A stretch of 64,000 nucleotides of DNA from Arthrobacter alpinus (GCF_001445575.1 NZ_CP013200.1:1364001-1428000), one strand, 5' to 3'; counted from the stretch's first letter, positions 9,363 to 16,692 are shown. The notes: generated from the sequence alone by a model not told the origin. A program made the numbers and translations.

Positions 9363-10448
9363 GTGGCTCTAACTATTGGCATCGTCGGACTGCCCAACGT
9401 CGGCAAATCAACCCTTTTCAACGCACTGACACGCAACAACGTGCTCGCAGCGAACTACCCGTTCGCTACGATCGAGCCCAATGTTGGCATTGTCAGCTTG
9501 CCCGATCCCCGCTTGGCAAAGCTCGCAGAGGTCTTCGGATCCGCACGCCTGCTCCCGGCAGTAGTGACCTTCGTGGACATTGCCGGCATCGTCAAGGGCG
9601 CCTCGGAAGGAGAAGGCCTGGGCAATAAGTTCCTGGCCACCATCCGTGAAGCCGAGGCCATCGCCCAGGTCATCCGCGTCTTCGATGACCCCGATGTTAT
9701 CCATGTTGACGGCAAAGTTGATCCGAGCTCGGATATGGAGACCATTAACACCGAGCTGATCCTGGCCGACATGCAGACGGTCGAAAAGGCCCTCCCGCGC
9801 ATTGAGAAGGCTGTTAAGCTCAAGCAGCGCGAGGCCGCTGAGCTGAACGCCATCAAGGCCGCTCAAGTTGTCCTTGAGCGCGGCGACACCATTTTCTCTT
9901 CCATCAAGAGCGACAAGCTCGAGATGGAACACCTGAAGGAACTGTCTCTCCTCACCGCTAAGCCGTTCATCTACGTGTTCAACGTCGATGACGCAGTTCT
10001 GGGCAACCCGGAGCGCCAGGCTGAGCTGCGAGCCCTCGTGGCTCCGGCCGACGCGATCTTCCTGGATGCCAAGCTGGAATCCGATCTCGTCGAGCTCGAT
10101 GAAGAAGAAGCCCGTGAAATGCTGGAGATGAGCGGTCAGGAAGAGTCCGGTCTGGATCAGCTGGCTCGCGTCGGCTTCCACACCCTCGGCCTGCAGACGT
10201 ACCTCACGGCTGGCCCCAAGGAAACGCGCGCCTGGACCATTCACCAGGGTGATACCGCGCCCATGGCTGCCGGTGTCATCCACACCGACTTCCAGCGCGG
10301 CTTTATCAAGGCCGAAGTTGTTCACTTCGATGACCTGATCGAGGCCGGTTCCATGCATGAGGCCAAGGCCAAGGGCAAGGTTCGCATTGAAGGTAAGGAA
10401 TACGTCATGCACGACGGCGACGTGGTGGAGTTTAGGTTTAACGTCTAA
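9363..10448 (+). CDS. ychF: Redox-regulated ATPase YchF (Obg-like ATPase)
   Basis: The 361-residue protein has the G1 motif GLPNVGKST near the start, G3-like [10 protein letters not shown], a helical insertion (about 100-230), and the C-terminal TGS domain ending [10 protein letters not shown]. YchF hydrolyses ATP and associates with ribosomes and stress responses. The last codons (TTT AGG TTT AAC GTC TAA) are unlike the GC-rich codons of the rest of the gene, whereas a nearby repeat at 12230-12261 encodes almost the same tail with GC-rich codons. This suggests that the 3' end was replaced by integration of foreign DNA. The GTG start follows a poorly defined ribosome site. Confidence 0.95.
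   Translation: MALTIGIVGLPNVGKSTLFNALTRNNVLAANYPFATIEPNVGIVSLPDPRLAKLAEVFGSARLLPAVVTFVDIAGIVKGASEGEGLGNKFLATIREAEAIAQVIRVFDDPDVIHVDGKVDPSSDMETINTELILADMQTVEKALPRIEKAVKLKQREAAELNAIKAAQVVLERGDTIFSSIKSDKLEMEHLKELSLLTAKPFIYVFNVDDAVLGNPERQAELRALVAPADAIFLDAKLESDLVELDEEEAREMLEMSGQEESGLDQLARVGFHTLGLQTYLTAGPKETRAWTIHQGDTAPMAAGVIHTDFQRGFIKAEVVHFDDLIEAGSMHEAKAKGKVRIEGKEYVMHDGDVVEFRFNV
10424..10447 (+). repeat. Repeat R1: ychF 3'-end attachment-like site
   Basis: This 24-bp stretch (GGTGGAGTTTAGG...AACGTCTA) is the very end of ychF, stop codon included. It is identical over 24 bp to R2 at 11081-11104 and similar to R3 at 12230-12261. The three copies are in direct orientation and bound the accessory genes between them, as expected for an attachment site duplicated by site-specific integration. 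Confidence 0.85.
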
Positions 10449-10480
10449 TCGCGTTTCGCTCTCACCTCTATTGGTTTTGC

Positions 10481-10527
10481 AGCGAGGGGGCTGGGTCTGC
10501 ACGTCGGTGCGGTTCCAGCCCTCTTTT
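10481..10527 (+). terminator. Probable hairpin terminator after ychF tail
   Basis: GAGGGGGCTGG and CCAGCCCTC can pair around a GC-rich loop and are followed by TTTT. It sits inside cassette 1, just after R1. Confidence 0.5.
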
Positions 10528-10624
10528 CGTTAGGCTGAGAGGTCAGCGAGCATTCGTGCCGAGCTGACGGGATTCAGCGATACTGCGTGGCGCAATGACT
10601 CACTAGTATTCGAGAAGGAAGACC

Positions 10625-11053
10625 ATGGCTTCTGGGTATGGGGAATACATTTCGCGCGCTGCGCAGTCGGAGTGGATGCACTCACTTCGACCGAACACCG
10701 CTCACATAGAATTTGCCTTCAACAACGGGGACGACGGCCACCGGTTGCTCGCGGCGTTGGCTCACCTGGGATCAATCAGAACGGTGGGCGTCGAGCCTGG
10801 GAACGGCTACTATTTTCGGCCACGTCCGACGGTGGTGAAGCGAAGGTTTGCCTATGATCGAGATATCATTCGAGCCATTGACTTTCTTGGGTGTTTCTTC
10901 CCTGATTCTGCGAGCTCGGAACAATGGACAGAGCTGGGCGATGTTGATGTGGTGTTCCTCGACAAATGGGGAAAGATGCTCGGAGCGACCGTGACACACG
11001 AGGGAATGATCATTACGCCGGAGGATGAGGATGAGGATCGTCTGTCTCGTTAA
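10625..11053 (+). CDS. Hypothetical protein, cassette 1 gene
   Basis: A 142-residue soluble acidic protein that I do not recognise. Visible features are a mixed alpha/beta pattern, GNGYYFRPRP, FAYDRDIIRAIDFLG, ELGDVDVVFLD and a C-terminal acidic tail EDEDEDR. There is no signal peptide or membrane segment. A clear ribosome site (GAAGGA) precedes the ATG. It is the only gene between R1 and R2. A damaged relative lies at about 15310-15603, where the segment from RPRP to the end is recognisable, so the family occurs twice within 5 kb. The second copy lies next to a barstar-like gene, so an immunity or defence role is possible but not shown. Confidence 0.7.
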   Translation: MASGYGEYISRAAQSEWMHSLRPNTAHIEFAFNNGDDGHRLLAALAHLGSIRTVGVEPGNGYYFRPRPTVVKRRFAYDRDIIRAIDFLGCFFPDSASSEQWTELGDVDVVFLDKWGKMLGATVTHEGMIITPEDEDEDRLSR

Positions 11054-11080
11054 TCATGAGGTTGGTACGTGCCGGAACTC

Positions 11081-11104
11081 GGTGGAGTTTAGGTTTAACG
11101 TCTA
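11081..11104 (+). repeat. Repeat R2: second copy of the ychF 3'-end sequence
   Basis: Identical over 24 bp to R1. The 23 bp upstream (starting GAGGTTGGTACGTGCC at about 11058) also resemble the 23 bp upstream of R3 at roughly 15 of 23 positions and at the same spacing. The shared element is therefore longer than the ychF tail and looks like a cassette end. Confidence 0.85.
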
Positions 11105-11138
11105 GCGTTATTGACGGGCTGCGTTATATGCTGAGTAT

Positions 11139-11420
11139 GTGATCAGATCGTTCGGGAGTAAAGACACCGAGCGCATCTGGCATGAGCAGTACGTCAAGGG
11201 TGTCGACCGGACCGTGCAACGAGCAACCCTGAGGAAGCTCGAGTTGATCCATGCGGCGAAGGATGTGGAGGATCTTCGGATACCTCCGGGGAACCGCTTG
11301 GAGCGGTTGGTCGGTGATCGTCGTGGGCAGCATAGCATCCGCGTGAATTCTCAATGGCGTCTCTGTTTCGTCTGGAGAGAGGGAGGTGCGGAGGATGTCG
11401 AACTTGTTGACTACCACTGA
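11139..11420 (+). CDS. higB: HigB-type toxin of a type II toxin-antitoxin system
   Basis: The 93-residue protein matches the RelE/HigB fold family: IRSFGSKDTERIW at the start, LRKLELIHAAKDVEDLRIPPGNRLERL in the middle, and HSIRVNSQWRLCFVW...VELVDYH at the end. HigB proteins are ribosome-dependent mRNA endonucleases. GTG at 11139 is the family-consistent start. The antitoxin gene follows and overlaps its 3' end, giving the toxin-first order typical of higBA. Confidence 0.9.
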   Translation: MIRSFGSKDTERIWHEQYVKGVDRTVQRATLRKLELIHAAKDVEDLRIPPGNRLERLVGDRRGQHSIRVNSQWRLCFVWREGGAEDVELVDYH

Positions 11421-11715
11421 GGGTGACCTGATTGACCCGATCCATCCTGGGGAGATTCTCATGGAGGACTTCATCGAGGGCTTCGGGATCACGCAGAACA
11501 AGCTGGCTGTGTCCATCGGTGTGCCTCCGCGTCGGATCAATGAGATCGTGCACGGCAAGCGGGGCATTACCGCAGACACCGCGATCCGTCTGGCGCGGTA
11601 CTTCGGGACCTCAGAGGAGCTCTGGATGAACCTGCAGTCGAACTATGAGCTACGGCTTGAGCGGCGGGCCCTGCGGGAAAAGATCGAAGCGATCGTTCCG
11701 CTGCAGGTCGCGTGA
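11395..11715 (+). CDS. higA: HigA-type antitoxin (XRE-family helix-turn-helix)
   Basis: The protein carries the HigA signature IHPGEILMEDFIEGFGITQ and a helix-turn-helix NKLAVSIGVPPRRINEIVHG, followed by TADTAIRLARYFGTSEELWMNLQ. It should neutralise HigB and repress the operon. ATG at 11395 lies inside the end of higB, so the two are coupled; an in-frame start at 11386 is also possible. The stop overlaps the GTG of the acetyltransferase gene, making a three-gene unit. Confidence 0.9.
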   Translation: MSNLLTTTEGDLIDPIHPGEILMEDFIEGFGITQNKLAVSIGVPPRRINEIVHGKRGITADTAIRLARYFGTSEELWMNLQSNYELRLERRALREKIEAIVPLQVA

Positions 11716-12215
11716 ACGTCCGTGAGGTGGTGCTGACCGATGATCCGGCACTGCAGCGACTGATGCTGTCGAACGCGGGCTATACGCGTCGCGTCGAAGG
11801 CGGAGCGCTCGGTGCGGACGCTGCACGAGAGGTGCTCTCCACGCTACCGCCTGGTGCTGGCGCCAACCAGAAGTGGGGCCTCGGAGTCTGGGAAGGTGAC
11901 CTCCTAGTGGCGTTTGCTGACGTGATCGTTGGCTGGCCTGACCCTGCGACTGCGCACATCGGTCTGTTGATGACAGATGGGGCGCGAGAAGGTCAAGGTC
12001 TCGGACGCACACTGCACACGGCGCTGGTGGAGGGGCTCATCGACCTGCGAACCGTCACGGTGATGCGGCTTTCAATCGTGGATACGAACGCGTCGGTGGC
12101 GGAACCCTTCTGGAAGAAGATTGGTTACATCGCCACTGGCGATGTAGTGCCGTACGCATTCGGTACGGTGTCCTCGATCGCGCGAATCTGGACGCGACCG
12201 CTCGTTGTCATGTAG
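11712..12215 (+). CDS. GNAT-family N-acetyltransferase
   Basis: This 167-residue protein has a GNAT-like core, with AHIGLLMTDGAREGQGLGRTLHTALVE carrying the acetyl-CoA-binding R/Q-x-x-G-x-G/A pattern (REGQGLG), then a beta strand and NASVAEPFWKKIGYIATGD. The acceptor is unknown. The GTG start overlaps the higA stop by 4 nt, so it is translationally coupled to the toxin-antitoxin pair. It is the last gene before R3 and is probably cargo of cassette 2. Confidence 0.75.
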   Translation: MNVREVVLTDDPALQRLMLSNAGYTRRVEGGALGADAAREVLSTLPPGAGANQKWGLGVWEGDLLVAFADVIVGWPDPATAHIGLLMTDGAREGQGLGRTLHTALVEGLIDLRTVTVMRLSIVDTNASVAEPFWKKIGYIATGDVVPYAFGTVSSIARIWTRPLVVM

Positions 12216-12229
12216 AGGTTGTTTCGTGC

Positions 12230-12261
12230 GGCGACGTGGTGGAGTTCCGCTCCAACGTCTA
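12230..12261 (+). repeat. Repeat R3: displaced ancestral ychF tail
   Basis: GGCGACGTGGTGGAGTT followed by seven differing bases and AACGTCTA. It can be read as the YchF tail GDVVEFRSNV plus stop, with the GC-rich codons (TTC CGC TCC) expected in this genome. It matches ychF positions 10416-10447 except for TAGGTTT versus CCGCTCC. The simplest reading is that this is the original 3' end of ychF, pushed about 1.8 kb away by inserted DNA. Confidence 0.75.
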
Positions 12262-12270
12262 GTTCCTGGC

Positions 12271-12390
12271 CTACTTGAAACCCTTTGCGATGGCCGCCAT
12301 GAGCACGTGTTCTTGGCGGACATGCTTATTTTGCTCGAGCCGGTAGAGGCTCAACGTGTCACGGACTGCGAAGCCAGTAGCCGTAACTCC
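12271..12390 (-). pseudogene. Possible C-terminal gene fragment
   Basis: On the minus strand, next to R3, a frame ends with a protein-like stretch (RDTLSLYRLEQNKHVRQEHV, then LMAAIAKGFK and stop). The frame upstream of this overlaps the 3' end of the SCO1664-family gene and has no protein-like character. It may be the remnant of a gene cut when the islet or its neighbours moved. I do not recognise the family. Confidence 0.3.
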
Positions 12391-12391
12391 C

Positions 12392-13159
12392 TTAGAACAA
12401 CGGCCAGGGCACCGCCGACATCTCACCGCTCGGAGCGGGAAACTGCCCTGCCAAGCGCAACCGATCGCAACGCGCGGCGAGCGCTGCAATTTCTTCGGCG
12501 CTAAGCAGATCCGCCAGAATTCTTCCCAGCTCTCCATCCAGTCCCTCGCTGACACGATCTATGCCGTCCAGTTCCTCGGCGGTTAGATCCTCTCCCAACC
12601 AGCCCCACAGCACCGTACGCAGCTTGTGGTCACGGTGAAAGGTGAGTCCGTGGTCCACGCCGTGCCGGTGCCCGTCTGCCATGGCAAGGATGTGGTCGCC
12701 TTTGCGGTCGGCGTTATTGACGACGACGTCGAACACCGCCATGCGTCGCAGCGCTGGCGTATCTTCGTGAACGAGTGCCACGATCTGTCCGTTCTCATCT
12801 CGTCCCTGTAGAACCTGCTTCCAACCTGTCTCCGGCATTTGCTCCGCCGCGACCAGGTTTACGGCGTCTTGGGCGGGATCCTGCTCCTGCCAGAGCTGCA
12901 CCATTCCTTCGCCCAAAGGACCATCGCGCAGCCAGGTGTGGGGCACGACGCCCCAGCCGAGGGCCTGCGAGACCAGATAGGCGGCCACCTCCCGTTGGGC
13001 CAGCGTACCCTGAGGAAAATCCCACAGGGGACTTTCGCCGGCTATCGGTTTATAGACGACCACCACGTCTCCGATGCTGCCAAGAAATGTCGCGTTTGAC
13101 GCCGTCGTGATGCGGCCGGTGAGCGTCAGCTCGGCGGTCACTAGGTCCGGTGTTGGCAT
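12392..13159 (-). CDS. SCO1664 family protein
   Basis: A 255-residue protein with a kinase-like core: VVVYKPIAGESPLWDFP near the N-terminus, a glycine-containing central region, and DVVVNNADRKGDHIL...VDHGLTFH, which resembles the catalytic and metal loops of phosphatidylinositol-kinase-like folds. Its place directly behind a DUF3090 gene and an MSMEG_4193-type phosphatase fits TIGR03843 (SCO1664 family). In many actinobacteria this trio is next to mshC of mycothiol synthesis, but mshC is absent here. The ATG overlaps the DUF3090 stop by one base. Biochemical role unknown. Confidence 0.83.
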   Translation of the reverse strand: MPTPDLVTAELTLTGRITTASNATFLGSIGDVVVVYKPIAGESPLWDFPQGTLAQREVAAYLVSQALGWGVVPHTWLRDGPLGEGMVQLWQEQDPAQDAVNLVAAEQMPETGWKQVLQGRDENGQIVALVHEDTPALRRMAVFDVVVNNADRKGDHILAMADGHRHGVDHGLTFHRDHKLRTVLWGWLGEDLTAEELDGIDRVSEGLDGELGRILADLLSAEEIAALAARCDRLRLAGQFPAPSGEMSAVPWPLF

Positions 13160-13725
13160 CAGACCTCGGGAAGGGTGCAGATGTGTCCGTCAGCGTCCAC
13201 GGGATAACCGCAGAGCGGGCACGTCGGACGCCCAGCACCCACGATCTCGCGGGTGCGCATGGCGAACGCGCGGGCGGTGCCGACTGGCATACGCACCAGC
13301 AACATTTCGGACCCTTTAGTGCCGTCCTCATCAAACGATTCGTCGTTGTCGTCGTCATCAGAATCAAATTCGTCATCGGTGATGGGGTAGGCCTCTATGA
13401 CGACTTGGGCCGTGGTTGGGTCCCAGCCTAAGCTCATGGTCCCAGTGCGAAACTGCTCCTGGACGGCCTCCAGCGGGTCATTGTCGACAAGTTCAGGGGG
13501 AGTGCCCGTGGGAACGCTGAAGGGGTTGCCTTGGACTGTGATGAGTTGGTCGAGGATTTCGTCGATCTTCTCCGCGAGCTGAGCCGACTGTTGCTTCTCC
13601 ATGGCAATACTCACGAGCTGCTTCCCGGCCCGCACCTGCAGGTAAAACGTGCGCTCCCCGGGAAGGCCAATGGTGCCAACGACGACCCGATCGGGCCAGG
13701 AAAACTCGTGAACACGTGTATGCAT
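13159..13725 (-). CDS. DUF3090 family protein
   Basis: A 188-residue protein starting HVFEFxxPDR-like (MHTRVHEFSWPDRVVVGTIG) with FYLQVRAGKQLVSIAMEKQQ, typical of DUF3090 (TIGR03847). An acidic loop (DSDDDDNDESFDEDG, about residues 120-135) is followed by a C-terminal short zinc-ribbon-like CPLCGYPVDADGHIC. It is the middle gene of the trio; its function is unknown. It is translationally coupled to the SCO1664-family gene downstream. Confidence 0.88.
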   Translation of the reverse strand: MHTRVHEFSWPDRVVVGTIGLPGERTFYLQVRAGKQLVSIAMEKQQSAQLAEKIDEILDQLITVQGNPFSVPTGTPPELVDNDPLEAVQEQFRTGTMSLGWDPTTAQVVIEAYPITDDEFDSDDDDNDESFDEDGTKGSEMLLVRMPVGTARAFAMRTREIVGAGRPTCPLCGYPVDADGHICTLPEV

Positions 13726-13749
13726 GTCAGTATTCTAGGCGAAAGAGGT

Positions 13750-14442
13750 TCATGGCGTCTTTTGTCCTGCGCCGCCGCCCACCGGCGCATCGCCAGAGTG
13801 GATGCCCTTGGACAACCACGACAGATCGCCCCCATCGGTGTTGGTGGCGTAGACGCTCGGCCGACTAGCGCCGTAACGCACGATCGATATGGAGGCGGGG
13901 CCCACGTTGATGCGCTGGAACAGGTCAAGGTGCATGCCCAGCGCGTCAGCGAGGATTGACTTGATGATGTCACCGTGACTCACTGCCGCCCACACGGCCT
14001 CCGGCCCGTGCTCGGCTTCGAATGCTGCATCGTGGCGTCGAATCGCTGCCACCGACCGAGCCTGCATCGCGGCCATGGATTCACCGCCAGGAAAGACGAC
14101 GGCGGACGGTTGCGATTGGACAACCGGCCACAAATCCTCGGTCGCGAGATCACTGAGCATGCGGCCCTGCCACTGGCCATAATCGCATTCGGTGAGATCG
14201 AGGTCAACGGGCGCATACGGTGCGCCAGTCTGGCGATCGAGGATGAGCTGGGCAGTCTGCTGACAGCGCTCAAGAGGGCTTGATACCACCCCGATTAGAG
14301 GCACGGGCGCGAGCCGGTCTCCGGTCAAGGCCGCCTGGTCCCGCCCAATCTGGTCCAGGCTGACGCCGGCGGCTCGGCCTGCCAGCAGTCCGGAAGCATT
14401 GGCTGTGGTGCGGCCGTGCCGCACGAGAATAACTGTTGCCAT
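13750..14442 (-). CDS. Histidine phosphatase family protein (MSMEG_4193-type)
   Basis: The 230-residue protein carries the histidine phosphatase signature VILVRHGRTTANA, with catalytic His in RHG, plus SPLERCQQTAQ, ECDYGQWQG, FPGGESMAAMQ and a second-His segment AVSHGDIIKS. The order with DUF3090 and the SCO1664-family gene places it in the TIGR03848 group of putative phosphomutases. It is the first gene of a three-gene minus-strand unit. Substrate unknown; the association with mycothiol genes elsewhere is only contextual. Confidence 0.87.
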   Translation of the reverse strand: MATVILVRHGRTTANASGLLAGRAAGVSLDQIGRDQAALTGDRLAPVPLIGVVSSPLERCQQTAQLILDRQTGAPYAPVDLDLTECDYGQWQGRMLSDLATEDLWPVVQSQPSAVVFPGGESMAAMQARSVAAIRRHDAAFEAEHGPEAVWAAVSHGDIIKSILADALGMHLDLFQRINVGPASISIVRYGASRPSVYATNTDGGDLSWLSKGIHSGDAPVGGGAGQKTP

Positions 14443-14717
14443 TCACCCAGCCTAACCACCCGCCGTCGACGAACCCAGCCCAGAGGCCGAGTGTCGTCAA
14501 CCTGATGACTATTTAGAGCTAAGCGGTCCGGGTGTGGCCCTTTGATCTCGTCGCGCGTTCGCGCGCGTCCTGCACTCAGGTATCTCGTGTCCTCGGGATC
14601 TGAGTCGAGCGCCATCGCATGCTCAAGATGCTCGTCCGATAGGGAACGAGCATGATGCGATTGGTCTGCAGCGACACTTGGCTCATGAAGGCAGCCCCGT
14701 CAGCGAAAGTTGCCGTA
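14443..14717. other. Intergenic stretch without a recognised gene
   Basis: No reading frame here looks protein-like, and no strong terminator or repeat was recognised. It separates the phosphatase promoter side from the 3' end of the barstar-like gene. Confidence 0.5.
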
Positions 14718-15107
14718 TCAACGTAGTTGGAGCTCGATGAGTGGGTGGTCTGCGAAGATTTCAAGAATGAGCTCGAAATAGGTCTTTCCGACTCCGCTCC
14801 GCAGCTCATCGAGATCAGCCTGGATACGTTGCTGGTTGAAGGAATTCGGTTGTGACAACTTGTTCTGTAGCCACCGTTGCGTCTCATCGAACCCGAGTGC
14901 TTCACGGCTGTGGGCGTGGTCAATCCAGACGAATGTTGCAGGATGATCAGCACGGATCTCGCCGTCTACCCGGTAGAGGACGTCATTGAGCCCATCCAAA
15001 CTCTGACCAAGGCGCCAGTCTTGGTCAGTCATCAGCGCGCGGTTGAACTGCACGTAGAGGTCAGAGATACCGTGCACCTCGGCGCCGTCGATTCGGTACT
15101 GTTTCAT
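14718..15107 (-). CDS. Barstar-family protein (ribonuclease inhibitor-like)
   Basis: A 129-residue acidic protein. The N-terminal half follows the barstar pattern: a short strand YRIDGAEVHGISDLYVQF, then LGQSLDGLNDVLY, which aligns with the YGENLDALWDCL helix of barstar that binds the RNase active site. The C-terminal part is longer than in classical barstar. Barstar homologues neutralise secreted RNase toxins and act as immunity proteins. No barnase-like toxin is present in the window, so it is an orphan. A degenerate copy of the cassette 1 gene lies just upstream. Confidence 0.72.
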   Translation of the reverse strand: MKQYRIDGAEVHGISDLYVQFNRALMTDQDWRLGQSLDGLNDVLYRVDGEIRADHPATFVWIDHAHSREALGFDETQRWLQNKLSQPNSFNQQRIQADLDELRSGVGKTYFELILEIFADHPLIELQLR

Positions 15108-15309
15108 TGCTCGGAGCCCTTCTCCTTTATGTGTTCATGACAATAGACCACGATTTGTGCTGGCGGTTCACGTCTTCGGCGCTCATGCGCCAAACCTCCC
15201 CGGTCAGGGATGCCGTTTGAAGCCTTCGATCGGTCCCTTACTCGGGTTGTGAAGTCCGAACGTCGGCATGGCGCCGACGGCACAGGTCATCGGCCTTGAT
15301 GGAAATACT
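15108..15309. other. Intergenic stretch upstream of the barstar-like gene
   Basis: No supported gene. It contains the barstar promoter region and, on the + strand, the unrecognisable 5' side of the pseudogene at 15310. No terminator was seen. Confidence 0.4.
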
Positions 15310-15603
15310 GCAGCCCGCACCGGGATACGGATACGCCCGTCCGCGCCCCAACTCCTCGTTACACCGGTACGCGTATGACCGCGAGATCATCCGCGCGATT
15401 GACGAACGAGATCATCCGCGCGATTGACGAACGAGATCATCCGCGCGATTGACGAACTTGCCGGACTATTTGCCGCGGATCCTGCTCTTGAGCCATTCTC
15501 TGGGCTCGGCGATGTTGATGTCGTGTTCGTGGATTCTCGGGGAGTGGCGCTTGGGGGCGACAGTAGCCCATGAGCGCATGATTCTGGCGTCAAAGCGTGG
15601 CTG
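15310..15603 (+). pseudogene. Broken relative of the cassette 1 hypothetical gene
   Basis: Reading the + strand and correcting two frameshifts gives PGYGYARPRP...RYAYDREIIRAID, then ELAGLF, GLGDVDVVFVDSRGVALG and ATVAHERMI. These align with GNGYYFRPRP, FAYDRDIIRAID, ELGDVDVVFLDKWGKMLG and ATVTHEGMI of the intact protein at 10625-11053. The first shift is caused by a 25-bp unit present three times in tandem (15383-15457), adding 50 bp; the second by an extra G in a G run near 15554. The N-terminal half is not recognisable. Confidence 0.7.
15383..15457 (+). repeat. 25-bp tandem triplication
   Basis: Three exact copies of a 25-bp unit beginning GAGATCATCCGCGCGATTGA lie head to tail (starts at 15383, 15408 and 15433). 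The unit encodes part of the REIIRAIDE segment of the pseudogene. Because 25 is not a multiple of three, the added copies disrupt the frame. Confidence 0.92.
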
Positions 15604-15734
15604 AACCGAGTAGACCGTCCAGTGATCCTCGGATCCATCGGGTTGCCGGGCCCGCCACTGTCATTGACAGCCACCGCTTTGCAGAGCACTGTATTCTGGC
15701 CACAATGCACTGCCGAGCTGCCGAGAGGAATCCC

Positions 15735-16670
15735 TTGCCCCTACGTGTTCCCGAATCCCTGATTCCAGTTTTCCTTAAGGTGGCCCGCGCCAACCGGGCG
15801 TTTGTGAGCGAGGCAGGCGCACACCAGCGTATTCGCGAGCGCACTTTGCGCCCAGAACCCTACGGCCCGCCGACGCGTCTTGAAGGTGTCCGTGTTGACC
15901 GCCGGTTGCCGAATCCACTCGGATGGCCCGTGTATGACGTGGAACCGACGAACATGGCCCAGAATGGCGAGGGGCGGGCATCCGTGGTCGTCTATGTCCA
16001 CGGCGGAGGCTGGGTCAATGAGATCCGGCTCCAGCACTGGCAACTGACCGCTCGCGTGGCGCGGGAATCACGGCAACGCGTCGTGGTTCCTATCTATCCA
16101 CTCGTGCCCTTTGGGACGGCGCGCGAGGTGAGGGACGGCGTCGTCGAACTTGTCAGGGAAGAGCTCGATGCCGGTAACGAGGTGCGGCTGGCAGGAGATT
16201 CGGCCGGTGGCCAGATTGCACTCTCGGTGGCCCTGGAGCTTCGCGACCAAGGGGTTGTTCTTCCTGCCGTCACGCTGCTTTCTCCGGCCTTGGACCTCAG
16301 CTGGAAGAACCCCCGGATCGACGCCGTGCAGCCTAGCGATCCGTGGCTGGGACGGCCCGGAGGGCGTGTGCTGGCGGAGGCTTGGCGGGGTGCCGACCCC
16401 ATCGAGGACCCCGTGGTCAGCCCGCTATTCGGGGACATGTCCGGGCTCGGGCCACTGACAGTCCTCACCGGAACGCGCGACGTCTTGAACCCCGACGCAC
16501 AGATCCTGCGGGACAAAGCGGGAGCCGCAGGCGTTCAGGTAGCGTGGCACGAGGCCGATGGGCAACTACACGTATACGCACTTCTGCCCACTGAGACAGG
16601 CGAGCAGGGAACCAGAATCATTGTGGAAAGCCTGCACCCTTCGAAGGGGATGTTTGGCGCCTCCAAGTGA
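15735..16670 (+). CDS. Alpha/beta hydrolase fold esterase (HSL family)
   Basis: The protein has the oxyanion-hole motif VYVHGGGWV and the nucleophile motif GDSAGG of the hormone-sensitive-lipase family. A C-terminal Asp (TGTRDVLNPDA) and His (DGQLHVYALLP) probably complete the triad. It should hydrolyse small esters in the cytoplasm; no signal peptide is seen. The frame is open to 15597, but TTG at 15735 (MPLRVPESLIPVFLK) has a GAGAGGA ribosome site and matches the usual N-terminus. About 311 residues, normal for the family. Confidence 0.87.
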   Translation: MPLRVPESLIPVFLKVARANRAFVSEAGAHQRIRERTLRPEPYGPPTRLEGVRVDRRLPNPLGWPVYDVEPTNMAQNGEGRASVVVYVHGGGWVNEIRLQHWQLTARVARESRQRVVVPIYPLVPFGTAREVRDGVVELVREELDAGNEVRLAGDSAGGQIALSVALELRDQGVVLPAVTLLSPALDLSWKNPRIDAVQPSDPWLGRPGGRVLAEAWRGADPIEDPVVSPLFGDMSGLGPLTVLTGTRDVLNPDAQILRDKAGAAGVQVAWHEADGQLHVYALLPTETGEQGTRIIVESLHPSKGMFGASK

Positions 16671-16692
16671 GCGATTACCGTAAGGGCGACGC

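Noticed and set aside
9408..10502. 364-residue open frame antisense to ychF
   Set aside because: It is a mirror of the ychF codons and has no recognisable domain.
14576..14953. Alternative minus-strand frame over the barstar-like gene
   Set aside because: It overlaps the barstar-like frame and has no protein-like pattern.
15383..15457. Three 25-bp tandem copies as a possible small CRISPR array
   Set aside because: The copies are directly adjacent, with no spacers and no cas genes, and lie inside a degraded reading frame.
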